A stretch of 64,000 bases of DNA from Cerrena zonata (lineage: Eukaryota > Basidiomycota > Agaricomycetes > Polyporales > Cerrenaceae): the NCBI GenBank assembly GCA_038087015.1, contig JASBNA010000001.1, positions 496,001-560,000 of the forward strand, read 5' to 3'. A program made the translations under genes and the position numbers. Below the pieces are notes generated by a model. The model was not told where the DNA came from and ran no database searches. It was given only the letters and a program-made list of their open reading frames with translations. Shown piece by piece: positions 37,301 through 48,979 of this stretch (position 1 is its first letter; the number at the start of each line of letters is the position of its first letter).

Positions 37301-40300
37301 CATCTCTGCGAGTAAGAAATCTAGGACTTGTTTTCCTCCAAAATTCTCCGGACTTGCGAGTTGGTATGCTTCGTCCACAAAAATGGTGCCGCCACCGCCA
37401 TTGATCACGCCTTCAATAATCTTCTTTACAGCAGGAACACCGTCGTTTGCGAGACCAGAACCCGTCTTTTCGACAAACGTGTTGCCGGGAATGACTTGCA
37501 CAGACGCGAGAAATTGTGCATAGTGTCTTGCGACAGTGGTTTTACCTGTAAAAAGTCTTGATGAGCTGCGCTACTAGGACTTCATATCATATCATCACGC
37601 ACCAGTACCGGGATTTCCGAGCATAGCGACATTGAAACGTTCACCTTTCAGAGAAGTACCTTGTCGGAGAGCAGTATCGACCTTTGCTTTGATACTGAGA
37701 ACCTGCTCCTTGACCTTCTCTAACCCAGTCATTTCCATGATGGCATCAATCGCGTTGTTGACAGCCCCCTCCATTGTCTTTTGTCGCTGCCACTCGGTTC
37801 GAGCAACTGACGGTGTAAGTGTCATTAGTACTGACTTTCCACTGGTCGCTGGAGTTGCCGCTACGGACGTGGACGAGACTTGGACATTGGGTGTCGGAGA
37901 GTCGGCTACAGTGTAGTGAATGTGTAAGCATTCATTATATATATCAGCGAGCGAGGATGACTGTTCATACCTTTCGAAAGGGATTGTGATGATTCGGGTG
38001 CAGATTTTGATGGTTTGGAATTTGATCCTGAAGTCGCGGCAGTGAGCGTTTGGGATTTCGCAAGCTCAAGATCCTTCATTTTCTGTTCCAAAGCAGCTTG
38101 TCTCTCTCCTACGAGCTGAGCACCTCTAAGCTGATCCCGGTAGCTGTTGATCTCAGCATCAATTTCAGCGAGCTTTTGATCATGTAACCGTTGCTCTTCG
38201 TCGAGTTTCTCCTGGCGAGCGAAGTCTTCTTGTTGTTTCTTCGCTGCTAGTTTGCTTTCGCGCTCGCATTTGGTGCATGTCAATGGGGGGCCCTTGTGAC
38301 ACTTCCATTGCTGTACGTGAGTCTTGGGTCCCAAGCAGTTTGTAGTCATGACTACTTCACAAGGCATCTTGGAATGGTCTGAAATCTGATGACACTTAGA
38401 AGGACATTTATGTATACCACACTTCAAAATACTGGCACTGTGGAAAAGAGTTGTTAGACATCATGACACTGGCACTTAAATATTACTAACCAGGGTTGTA
38501 GACAACCACCATCAGGACATTCCTTATCGAAATCAGAAGGTATTTTGAGAAGGGCCAGACGATCAGGATGCCTCTCGCATTGAACGGGAAACCCATCGTA
38601 GATTTGGCCGGACTGTTTTAGAAGATTGAAGAGTTTGGACCAGATCTCTCCACCTCTTCGTGCACGAGCAAACGTTTCCGCATTCCCAAGCATGATCAAG
38701 GCATCGCGAGCTCTGGAAAGGAGGACCGTTAGACGTTCCTGTGCCTGCATAAACCCAATCTCGTGACGTTCATTGCTTCGCGTCAGAGATATTATCACTA
38801 TATCTGACTCTTCGCCTTGATAGTTGTCTGCGAAAATGTGAGTTGTGAGACCACATAGTAGAGGTACGCTAAACTCATACCTATTGTGGCAAGACGGATA
38901 GGCTTCCTGTCCATCTTTGCGGAAGATTCAGTGACGAGGCCTGCACGGACTAAATCCCATGAATCAAGGTCGCTGAGTACGGGGTCGTTGGTTTCTCGTA
39001 GACCCTTCTGAAGCTCTCGAAGCTGTCCAAGGTAAGGAGTAAGAATGACAATTTTATCTGTCCCATATCCTTGTTGGCCAAGATACTTCACAATCTTCAA
39101 CACCATCTCCACTTCAAATCTAGTGTATAATAATCAATTAATAACTGATAAATCATGGTTACTAGTGGGAAAGCATACGTGTTGCATTTGGACGACTTCG
39201 CCATCATGTCTCGCCGTTCTTCAACGCCATCTAGTTCATCCTCTGGAACGCCATGATTGACGAAGACAATATTATTCTGGACCCCTCGGAGTGATGAACG
39301 GTTCAAAGTAGAGGGTGAATTGATAAGTTCAGGATAGGTAAGGTGCTTGACGAGCGCTGCTATCTCAGGCCGCATTCTGTGCTGTGCACTGAGAGTAACA
39401 TGTGGATAGCCTTTCAACACCAGTCTTTCGAATAATGATCTATTGAGATCATACCCTTCACCTTTTTCGACGGTCAAAAGGTAATTGTTGACTTTTGGAC
39501 GAAGCTGCCTGTAGGGATGTCCATAATTGGCATACAATCAGAGCAATTGAATATAACAGTAGCACGTACTTGTGATCCCCAATGAGAATCAGCTGTCGCG
39601 TCTCGGCACGCAGCGCAGTAAGGATATGGCTCTCTAGAATCTCACCGGCCTCCTCAACCAAGAGGATTCCTGGTTGAATAACTTTTAAATCCTCCCGATA
39701 TTTAGCCGCTGCTGTGGTAGTACAACCGATGATACGCTTTGTTTGCAAAAGAGCTCGATTACTTTGATTGAACTTAGCCTCAAGTTCATCAAGGCATGTA
39801 TTGTACCTTCGCGCAGTCATGGCAAATTCTTCCGCATACTCCTGCACCAGTGCTTCTCTCCATCTATCGATGACTTGATGACGGTGCGGTTGGGGCATTT
39901 TCCATATGTCTTGTGTCGCACGTACATTCGGTATGTTGGAAAACTTTCCGGCGTTGTTTCCAGAACACCAACGGTGGATTAGAAAGTCGGGTTTTACATC
40001 CTTTCCCTTGGAGCCAACCTGCTGCATGCCGTCCGAGGACTTGGGAACTTGGAACGCCTTGTAATACTCGGGCTCCTCGAACTCTAAGTAGTCCAAATAC
40101 TCTTCATATCTCGGTCGAGACAGAAGGAGCTTCTGGAATACACGATTGAGGTCGTTACTGAGTATATCAGATTCTTTCTTGTAACCATCAATGCTCGTCC
40201 AATCATCCCGAGAGAGAGGTTTGAATCGTCGATTTGACCCTGAGCTTAGCTTGAATAAGGAAAGTGGCTCAGTTCTTGGCGTCGACTTTCCGCCCAATCT

Positions 40301-41978
40301 TACTAGACTTGAGCTCGGAATTCCGATATCGAGTAGGTCCTCCAAAAACTGATCGAGTGCATGGTTGGTGTAACAAACCACCAATAGTGTTTGCTCGGTA
40401 TAGTCATGTAAGGCCTTGGCTAACAGTGCACCTATGAAAGATTTCCCGGTACCTATTAATTGTAAGATGCGCATAAGTACTTGAATAATTATATCGGAGA
40501 AAATACCTACCTGGTGGGCCTTGGATGAGTGAAACACTTTGAGACAGGCCCTGAACAAGTGAACGGCCTTGATCTTGATCGAGGCGAATTGACTTCGATG
40601 TGTGAAGTAAGTTCTTCAAATCTTGGGTTGGATCTCGACGAATGCTGTCAACGAGTGCATCGGGGATGTATGGAGACTGTTGAACTGGTGCACCCTCTGC
40701 CCAAAGCATGATCTCCGATGAGAGAGCAAGCTTTTGTGTTTCCTGGAGCGTCAACAAAACTGGTTCATAGGCAAAAACTGCGGTATCAATCTGGTACAGA
40801 CTGATGCTTTCAGGCTTCGCAGTGGCCAGCTTCTGAAGTACTCCAGCAACATCATTCTGGCTTTCGAGCTGGAGGACGATCTCAGGAGGGACCGTGGCGA
40901 GTCTGTCAATGTCACGGTGCACGGTGAGGAAGGCACAAATGCGGTCGTCAATTCGTAGACAAGTGAGTGATTGATGTTTGAATACATTGCGGTGGTCGAC
41001 GAAGTACTGTTTTCGTTCCTTGTTCTTGACCTTCCGCAGCTGCCAGAAATCATGAGAGCAGCGAAAGACTAATGCCCATTTGCACTTGTTGCCAGATGAT
41101 TCGTTATAGATCGAGAGAAGAGTTAATCCTTTGAACGAAACACCTCGATACTTTCCAGACTTCTTCCCAAAGGCGAGGTGCAGATCATCCCGCATCTCGT
41201 ACAACATATCTTCTCGAGACAACCGAAATTGATTGTCTAAATGGGTCGCGAGACGGAGATCCTCTTCTATCTCCTCTACAGCGTAGCTTGTTCTAAAGAA
41301 GGCCGGTTTGTCGGAGAGGATTTCATCCGCAGATGGTAATATAGCGATCTCGCGGAAGTCCACAAAATCGTTATCGTGTCGGCCGCCTGGGCCAAACTGC
41401 GTGCCAGCGACTACTCCTACTCCGCGTGTGTTGACAATGTGTTTGATCTCGTAACCAAAGGATTTGACCTGATGGTCTTCAGATGCAAGTAGGGTATCAA
41501 GGATGATGGTACTAGAAAGGAGATCCTTATAAGGATCGGCTTCTTCTCCAGGGAACTGTATGAGTTGGAGGAGAAGCCACGCAAAACACCGTTGCGAGCT
41601 CTCATTCAACTCACCAGCTTGGAATGAGCGACTATAGGCCGACCAGAATATGGGAGGTTCGACGATGACTTTGATAACAGTGCGCAAAGCGCCGCCCCCA
41701 CCTATACCAGAAATTTCGGGGGAAGACAGGTACTGAAGTACCTTTGTGGCTTTGTCGTTGAAAAACGACACTGTCAAGTCAAATCGCATCGCACTTTGAA
41801 GGCTGGAAAGGCCTTTGGTGCTTGCAGTAAGCCTATCGACACATGCGGCAGCATCCAGTTGGGAACAAATAGCCTCGATGAACAAGGTGCTATTCTGCGG
41901 CGTAAGGGGCGTTTTACCCTCGATAATAAACTTGAAATGCTTTTGAAGCCTTTGGTGTCGTGCACTACTATCAGCCAT
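34393..41978 (-). CDS. giant SF1 helicase (ZNFX1/NFX1 type) fused to three CbbX/SpoVK-type AAA+ modules
   Basis: About 2,300 residues in roughly twelve phase-consistent exons. Residues 1-480: helical region like the N-terminal part of ZNFX1 helicases. Helicase core: Walker A G-P-P-G-T-G-K-S at about 487 (split by intron 1), motif II L-V-E-E-A-G-E-I, motif III G-D-H-K-Q-L-R-P, Q-H-R-M, N-Y-Q-G-E-E and L-L-S-R-A-R-D-A-L. Next is a Cys/His segment (C-G-I-H-K-C-P-S-K-C-H ... C-H-K-G-P-P-L-T-C-T-K-C) of NFX1 look, then a coiled coil. Three AAA+ units follow, each with Walker A (G-N-P-G-T-G-K-T; G-S-P-G-T-G-K-T; G-P-P-G-T-G-K-T) and the CbbX-like I-D-E-A-Y Walker B. The end is a long charged coiled coil and a tail with C-V-A-G-F and Y-R-C-A-G-G-T-H-F. 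No break or stop found. Helicase relatives act in RNA silencing or RNA sensing; the role of the fusion is unknown. Confidence 0.9.
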
Positions 41979-42456
41979 AGTGGAGGTTGTGTTGAAAGAA
42001 CATGCAAGCGGTATGCGTATTAAAGCATGCTAAGGGTCTAGAGCTCCTTGGATATCCGATTAGGACAGCGATGATCCATCATAGAAGCTTTTGCCAATGC
42101 TGGCGATTGCGCGGCCATTGGACAGTAATTCCCATACTATGGACACTACTTACAATACGCAATGTATGGGAGTGTGGGCCTTATCCGGTCGGCGAGATGG
42201 AATGTCTGTGTGCTTGGAGAAGTATTACCGCCGTGAACTGTACTGTCGTGCAGTAGTAGTAGTATAAGTCACTAGTCAATATTCAATACTCGAGGAGGAT
42301 ATTCAAGTCGAGCGTGCAACCGTGACCTGTGTGACAGACCTACGCATGTGACGCGTTTTGCTGTGTCACACCTTTGAATGCAGAATATAGTAGTAGAACT
42401 CCGAGACTCTTCAACTTGTTCAGGCTATTTTACTTCAAGTGCGATATAATTGCATC
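41979..42456. promoter_or_regulatory. divergent spacer between helicase fusion gene and SND2
   Basis: 478 bp between starts. Contains an inverted repeat GTGTGACA (42329-42336) / TGTCACAC (42364-42371) flanking an ACGCGT (42351-42356). Functional meaning not established. Confidence 0.4.
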
Positions 42457-43178
42457 ATGGCCAATGCTTCCGCGAAGCGCATAGGTATGCAAACAGTTGT
42501 ATAAATCTGGCTTACACGCTCTGAAACATCTATCAGCTTCACAAAATGCGGGCTCCGTCAAACTGCTCAGACTTGGGTTGCTGGCAGTATCCGTATTGTC
42601 GTTTATCCTCCGTATTCTCTTTCGACAAGGCTCGCTTTCTCCACGAAGACTATCATTCTGGCTCTACTCTTTCTCCATGATACCTTCTACTTTCATGTCA
42701 CAATATTTGATTAGAATAGGAACTCCAAAGCATGAATCGAGCACGGGAGCCCTAATTTCCTCCGGAGAAGACTTGAGTAGGTCGGGAATCATCGAATGGT
42801 GTTTCGATGTAATATATATCACCTGTAAGTATATAGCCAATCTCCACATGCTGTGCTGAACATATCTCTGCTAAGGGGCTTGCCAAGTTCTCACTGGCAT
42901 CTTCGGGGATTGGGTTTGGTGGTTATATTCTATTGTGAGTTGGCGACGGCTCAGAAACCGTCTCTCCGTACTGATCACGGGTACATAAGATACCCGCATA
43001 TGCTTTCTATAAGTTGTGGAACTCAACCCTCTCGTCACTGCTTTTTGGGCGATCATCCGGTTCGTCTGATAACGTCGAGAATGACGATGGAAAGCAGGCT
43101 CCTAGCAAGCGTCAGGAAAAGCTTCGCAAACGTAGTGAACGTGGTGACCCTCGTGTTCGAGTGCAGGGATCTAGATAA
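42457..43178 (+). CDS. SND2: SRP-independent targeting protein Snd2 / TMEM208
   Basis: ER membrane protein of 187 residues in the SND route that delivers proteins to the translocon. Four exons: 42457-42484, 42537-42824, 42876-42934 and 42990-43178. The start M-A-N-A-S-A-K-R-I-A and the N-A-G-S-V-K-L-L-R-L-G segment match the family N-terminus. Hydrophobic helices lie at about residues 22-40, 50-65 and 105-140, with G-E-D-L-S between them and the aromatic-rich G-D-W-V-W-W-L-Y-S-I-I-P-A-Y turn. The tail is basic (K-R-Q-E-K-L-R-K-R). The third intron has a clear gtgagt donor. Family assignment rests on the ordered motifs and length. Confidence 0.88.
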
Positions 43179-43606
43179 TATGACGGAAATCATACCTCGC
43201 AGCCCAATGTTTGTTATTGACTTGTATGCCGACCTCAGAGTCACGAATACCGGTCTTGGTGGTACATTGCAACGTGTCTATATGCGTACATGTGTAGAGG
43301 CTACTACACTATAGACCAGTGTTTTATGCATTGATATGGCGTTCAAAACCGGCTCATATGTAGCGCAATTAAAGCTAGGGATCTATCTACAGGCTTGGGG
43401 TGTGGTTACACATATACCAGGTAATCGCCCAAAGTGGATGAAATGATGATCGACGAAGAGGACCAAACAACGCGTCAATAACAGCGTATTTATAACTGCC
43501 CTCACACTTGACTTCACAGCATTAGTCTCCTAAAGCAACACCTCCCAAGCTGTCACCCCAAATCAATACTATCTTGCTCATTTGTGTATAGATTGTCCTT
43601 TTCAAG
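43179..43606. promoter_or_regulatory. upstream region of the Sfr1/Mei5-like gene
   Basis: 428 bp; the first part is the SND2 3' flank. An ACGCGT box is at 43470-43475, about 135 bp before the start of the recombination gene. Otherwise nothing seen. Confidence 0.4.
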
Positions 43607-45988
43607 ATGTCGTACTTGCCCGCCGTGAGTCGTCGTTTCGCAAGAGTGTAATTTGGCTATACGTCTGATCACGCTCGCGTTCCAGATATATCCCCCCGTG
43701 TTAGAGCCATACGCATCTTGTGAGAATCATGATGTCTATGCCAGTCTTTCAACTCTTCAGATGGACTAATATGTATCAAGCTCTTCCTCCGACTGACTAT
43801 TGTTCGAACTTCCCTATTGCGCCCTCGACATTCACGAACGACCGATCAGAAGTGCAGGTCGTTGATCTCAACTCCGAGAACTATAACCCTTTGAATAGCA
43901 AATATACAAGGACCTTGGAACAAAAAGACATACCTACTACAAAGGTCAGTTACCACTTACCTGCCTGACATACGCTGAGGTGACTGTATGCGTCCCCTCA
44001 GGCTGAAAAACACACCGAAACACGAGCTAGCGAGAGTAATGGGCATCTTGCACTTGAATTATCCTCGGCAAGTGTCCTCACAGCTCACAAACGATCGGAT
44101 TCGGCTGATGCAGGACGCATATATCCAGGTTACTGATGCTCCTTCCCCCGTCGTTCCATGCCACGATAGCGGCAATTCCGACGTCGGCCTTATTGGACCT
44201 CTCAGCTCAATGGATGTGGCGGAAGACTGTCAATCTACTGAACCTACTATTGCTTCATCTACTCCGGACGATGCACTTGAGACAACTCGATGTGTCCAAC
44301 ATAGCGTTGAACCAAATGAACTTTCCCGTACTAACATATCTGCTGCACCGAACTGTATGACTGGCTCTTTCTTGACGCAACAAATGGACAACACTATCCG
44401 CGATAACACTGTTCTGGAGCACACGAACCCGCTGCTACCGTCGCTGGCTCCTGAGCCCGAATTTCTCACAGAACTCGAACATCGATCTTCTAGTGCTATA
44501 TTACCTACTGCTGATGCTGCACCTACTAACGACTCTGCTGCCCACTCGCAACTTGATGACGCTATTGACTTGCACGAAAGACTAACTCACCTCTCTGACG
44601 CTGCGGATAAACTATCAATGGAGCAAATACTCGTGACGACGGTGGATAGCGATGAATCCACGATTTCTGTTGTCACCACAGTAGCATTACGGGAAACTTC
44701 ACTTGATCCTGTGTCAAACTCTTACCGGCTTCGTGATACTCTTGACATTCTTGCAGACGGGAACGCCGCCCCACAAGACTCCAAAGATACTTCACCAGAA
44801 TCATGTCAAGAACTGAACGATGGCTATGTTTCTCCGACGCCAACCTATTCATCTCTGCCTTCTTCAAGTCCGCCTATGCTCTTCTCTTCCTCCCCTCCGT
44901 TCAAGGATAATGTCACGCCCCCGTCATCGTCCCCGCCCGCTGTTACTCAGGATAAGGATACAATTGGAGACGAGCTTCTGCAAGAAAAGACTCTCCCCGA
45001 TGAGACCACGGCTGCAAGTCGTTTCCTACAGCAGGCTGGTGTCCAATTCAATTTGGAGGTCGAGGTTGAAGAGCCAGTGGACGATACGATGCTAACCGAT
45101 CCACAGAAGGTATGTTGTCCAGTAACCTGTTATTCTCTTTTTTTAATCTACTTTTGTGCATCTTAGATATTGTCCGGACCATTCAATCCGTCTCACGACA
45201 CGCAGCTCAGTACTAGAAAACCTACATTCGCCTCGCAGAAAAAGCAGCATAAAAAGTTAGCCAAACCTTTCCGTTCGCCCATAATCAGTAACAATAGCCC
45301 ATTGTTATCCGGGCACGGTGTTTACGTTAAAGAGAAGACTGACGCGTTAAGTCCTATCAATGTACCAACCCAGGATATCGATGTCTTGTCGGTCACGAGT
45401 AGCCAGTCGCTCAAGGATTATACCCCAAAGACGGCCAAGCAGTTCAAGTCACCTCTCGCACAGACTGAAAGCACGATTACAATCTCACCCTCCGCCAGCA
45501 CGACGCCAGCAGAGTCTAGCATGTATCCATCGTTATCTATCCAAGCCTTGCAAGGAAAAGTGCAGAAGCTCAGACAAGCAATAAAGATCAAACAAGACGG
45601 GAAGGGAGAAGAGGACGATCATCTCAGTATACTTATCTCCAAGTGGCGAATAGCTGGCCGCGAGGTAGCTTGGGAGGTCTGGGACTCGGTCAAGGATGCT
45701 GAACGCGTGGAGGTTGGAATGGGGAATCCGTTTAAAGGAGGCTGGGACCAAGACGATGCTTTGACAATGGGAGCTAAACGAGAACGAGGCGGATGGGGCT
45801 TCGAGGACGACAGAAGCGCGAAGAGGCCAAGGGTCGAAGAAGGATCTTGCGATGCCGATATGCAAGTCGACGAGGAGAACAAGGTCGCTCCACAGCATAC
45901 TCTTGGAACAATGCTTAGGTTCATGGGTATAGCGCCCGAAACTCTCGGATGGGACGAGGATGAAGGTGACTTCGTAGGAGAACCTTGA
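43607..45988 (+). CDS. Sfr1/Mei5-like recombination mediator (Swi5 partner)
   Basis: Long protein (about 680 residues) whose end matches the Mei5/Sfr1/Dds20 domain, which with Swi5/Sae3 loads Rad51 or Dmc1 in homologous recombination. Exon 1 codes for only six residues (43607-43624, then gtgagt). The middle is a large Ser/Thr/Asp-rich disordered region. Near the end are two Rad51-interaction-like motifs, K-P-F-R-S-P-I and K-Q-F-K-S-P-L, then the coiled coil L-Q-G-K-V-Q-K-L-R-Q-A-I-K-I-K and L-I-S-K-W-R-I-A-G-R-E-V-A-W-E-V-W, the core Sfr1 signature. The C-terminus ends in M-L-R-F-M-G-I-x-P-E-T-L-G-W-D. The join near 44070-44125 is unsure: the frame changes there and the intron that would fix it has a weak donor. 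Confidence 0.82.
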
Positions 45989-46583
45989 AAGACTCGTGTT
46001 GTGGACTGCTTATTTATCGTGGAGTAAAACGTGTATAAGAGGGATGTTTCAGACGACATAGTAATAAATCGTTGTGCTTGGCGAAAGAATTGGATTGATC
46101 ATACAAGATACAAATGAAGATGAGATGGGGTTAGGATAAATTGTAGTAATCTTTGAGAAACGAATCGAACATACCTTTGGCTTCTTGAAGACTTACCATA
46201 GCGGGATGGACGCGCCAGGGCGCTATTTTGGTGCCTGTGGCAGTACACACACCTCCCACTCCTTCACACTGTCGAATTGGCAGTGCATACATGAAATCTG
46301 GGGACTCCATGGTATCCTGGAAAAGAGGACATGACGTCTTCCTCTCTCATCTGTCCCCCGGCTAGAGACGCATTTGTTATCTCTTCGTGCTGTGTAGTCA
46401 TATGGCTTTGGGTAACTTTACACCCGCCCCGCAGACGCATGTTCAGTGACCCTCCACGCCCAAAGTCCAGTGGGTTATAACAACCTCTTCGTGCCTGTAA
46501 CTTCTATCAAGCCCAATTTTTGGCCCCCTAAAGCTCTACTGAATCCTCCATTCAATCATCAATCATCACTCGCATATGCACAT
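45989..46583. other. spacer between the Sfr1-like gene and GH128
   Basis: 595 bp with no long open frame; it contains a possible very short minus-strand gene (see separate entry) and the GH128 promoter. Confidence 0.4.
46131..46310 (-). CDS. candidate 59-residue protein, unrecognised
   Basis: An intact ATG-to-TAA frame starting M-E-S-P-D-F-M-Y-A-L-P and ending F-L-K-D-Y-Y-N-L-S, with two Cys in Q-C-E-G-V-G-G-V-C. The composition looks coding (balanced, mixed amphipathic) and it fills an otherwise empty spacer. However, it includes a perfect donor-like ATG|GTAAGT and a second AAAG|GTATGT, so it may be part of a longer spliced gene or non-coding. I do not recognise the family. No function proposed. 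Confidence 0.4.
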   Translation of the reverse strand: MESPDFMYALPIRQCEGVGGVCTATGTKIAPWRVHPAMVSLQEAKGMFDSFLKDYYNLS

Positions 46584-47752
46584 ATGTTTGACACTTTGAT
46601 CTTCCTATTTCTGATTGCTAGCGGGACCACATCTCTCGCCGCGGTGGCTCATGAAGCTCGACAAGTATCTTCTTCCTCAAAGGCTGGGCTTGCATGGCCA
46701 AATGGTCCATGGGAAGACCTAAATCAATATCGCTCGACGGGAAAAGTCCAATGGTACGGGACTCATTCTTTCTGATCAAAATGGTTCCTACACGCTATTT
46801 CTATTTTGTATTTTAGGTACTATACCTGGGGTCCCTCGTCCATCAATACCGACATGGAATTTGTCCCTATGCTCTGGGGCTCGGACCAAGCCAGTCAATG
46901 GCAGCACACTATCCAGCAAACGATCAGCCAGCGACATGTCTCTCATGTGCTCGGGTTCAACGAACCCCAACAATCTGGACAATCAAATATATCTGCTGTA
47001 GATGCTGCATTTCTCTGGAAAGACCAGATTGAACCTCTCAAATCCCAGGGTATCAGACTAGGAAGCCCTGCACCCAGCTCCGCACCCTCCGGGAGACAGT
47101 GGTTACTTGACTGGCTGGACGCATGCCAAGGAGGATGTACCGTGGACTTCATCGCCTTACACTGGTACGACATTAACTCGACGGCATTCATCCAATATTT
47201 GAATGATTTTCATGATACCTTTCAACGACCCATTTGGGTGACTGAGTGGGCATGCCAGGTGAGTGATGTTTGTTATATCGGTAATGTAATGTGTGTACTC
47301 ATATTACAATTCTCATAGAATTTCAATGCTCCAGATCAACAGTGCTCACTTCAAGACGTAGTCGATTTTATGAACGCAACTCAAGCGTTCATGGACACCA
47401 CTGACTGGGTGGAACGATACTCTTGGTTCGGAGCTATGAAGGACATGTCTGGAGTAAACCAGGCAAGCTCTTTGCTGTATCCATGGACGAATGGCTAGCT
47501 CATAGAAATCGAATTGAATCTTAGGATGATGCACTTATGGATAACTCTGGCAGAATCAATACGTTGGGTCAGCAGTATATCGGAGCAGTCACACCCAACG
47601 TCAGTTCTGACTATCAGCCTGGAATCGTTCATGGTGGGTTCGGTACCGGTCCACCACCACCTGGTAACGGAGGTATTGTCTCGCTGCATCCATGCGGTTT
47701 CATGTCTACCCTTGTACTTGTTACCATCTTACTTATTTCTTGGGTGACATAG
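46584..47752 (+). CDS. GH128 endo-beta-1,3-glucanase-like cell-wall protein
   Basis: Secreted glycoside hydrolase of 327 residues. Four exons: 46584-46753, 46817-47258, 47319-47462 and 47525-47752; the third intron has a GC donor (47463, gcaagc). N-terminal signal peptide (M-F-D-T-L-I-F-L-F-L-I-A-S-G), then G-L-A-W-P-N-G, Y-Y-T-W-G, and the two family acids: the putative acid/base Glu in L-G-F-N-E-P-Q-Q and the nucleophile Glu in W-V-T-E-W-A-C-Q. H-W-Y-D lines the site. The end is a Gly/Pro-rich stretch followed by a hydrophobic tail that looks like a GPI-anchor signal. Related proteins (fission yeast Asl1, mushroom GH128) sit in or act on the fungal wall. Confidence 0.9.
47463..47524 (+). 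other. GC-AG intron in the GH128 gene
   Basis: Exon ends ..AACCAG|gcaagc and resumes ..tcttag|GATGATGC in phase 0; the donor dinucleotide is GC. Confidence 0.75.
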
Positions 47753-48058
47753 TTAACAGGTGTCCGGATTCCTTAATGAATACATACCCACCGTTTATTC
47801 CTATACCTTACCCTGAGAACGAGTTTCTCCAGGGGATATATTGTTCTGTTGGATTGTTGTATTGGACATACATATAAAGTAATGAAGTTACAGTACGTTC
47901 TCGTATCAAATGATCGCGTCCGTAGAAACCGTGATCTTGACGGCGTGGAGAAAAGAAGGACAACTCTGACGCTTCAAGTTGGAGTTCTCTCACAGTATGG
48001 GTTATAAGTTGGAGAATCATCGTTAGACAGACAGCTTCGTGTTCCGCCACCCAGCACC
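47753..48058. other. spacer between GH128 and GST
   Basis: 306 bp with no gene or repeat seen; includes the GST promoter. Confidence 0.4.
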
Positions 48059-48979
48059 ATGTCTTCTTCGAGCAAATCATTACTTCTTTTTGGTTGGCCG
48101 ACTCCTAACGCTCGTAAGGTTTCGACCTTCTTAGAAGAGCTGAAAGCAGCGTATGGCGTCGACTACGAGTGAGTTGCTCAATTTCATTCCAGTTAGAACA
48201 TTGTGACATGCTGAGATACACAGTGTCCAAGGCGTCGACCTCTCAAAGCGAGCTCAGAAGGAACCTGAGTACATCAAATTAAACCCGAACGGACGAGTGC
48301 CCACCCTTGTTGATCGTTCGAGAAACAACCTCGCCATTTTCGAGTCTGCTGCCATTCTGCTATATTTGCAGAGACATTATGATAAGGACAACAAGTTTGG
48401 ATTTAACCCGGACACGCAACCTGAGGAATACAGTGTTCTTCTTCAATGGTTATTATTCGCTGTATGTATTATCAGTTTGTCACAAACGCTGTAGAGCACT
48501 AACACAATATCAGCACGGGGGACTTGGTCCAGTGCAAGGGCAGGCAATGTACTATGTAAAGTTCGCACCCGAGAAGATTCCTGATGTAATTGCTCGTTAG
48601 TCCTGGATATTTGGGGAAGGCGATTCGGTTTCTTACCCTATCTTATATAGGTTTCATCGAGGAAACGAAACGAGTCTATGGCATTTTTGAAACACGCTTG
48701 ACCAACAGAGACTGGCTAGTAGGACCTGGAAGGGGTCTTTTCACCATCGCAGATATGAACGCTATACCTTGGATTCAGTGGCATGCCATTTGTGGTATCG
48801 ACTCTATCGACGAATGGCCAAACATGAAGGTATTTGCATACCATCTTTTACGATGATTAGTATGACCTTACCTGGGATCTATGTAATAGGCCTGGATAGC
48901 GCGAGCAGAAGCAAGACCAGCCTTCAAAGCAGGAATTGAGTTGATGTATACCACCGTTACTGCTCGTCCACGTTTGTAG
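48059..48979 (+). CDS. glutathione S-transferase, Ure2p-like
   Basis: Cytosolic GST of about 240 residues. Exons join in phase across four introns; the join before F-I-E-E-T-K-R uses the donor C|gttagt near 48595. The thioredoxin-like N-terminal half shows [47 protein letters not shown] and the glutathione-binding [10 protein letters not shown]. The helical half has Y-G-I-F-E-T-R-L and the N-capping box F-T-I-A-D-M-N. The short end R-P-R-L lacks any targeting signal. Class by motif: Ure2p-like. Redox detoxification is the expected role. Confidence 0.9.

Noticed and set aside
34393..38440. Splitting the AAA+ part from the helicase as a separate gene
   Set aside because: Exons join in phase through 37.8-38.5 kb with no stop, start or promoter-like gap.
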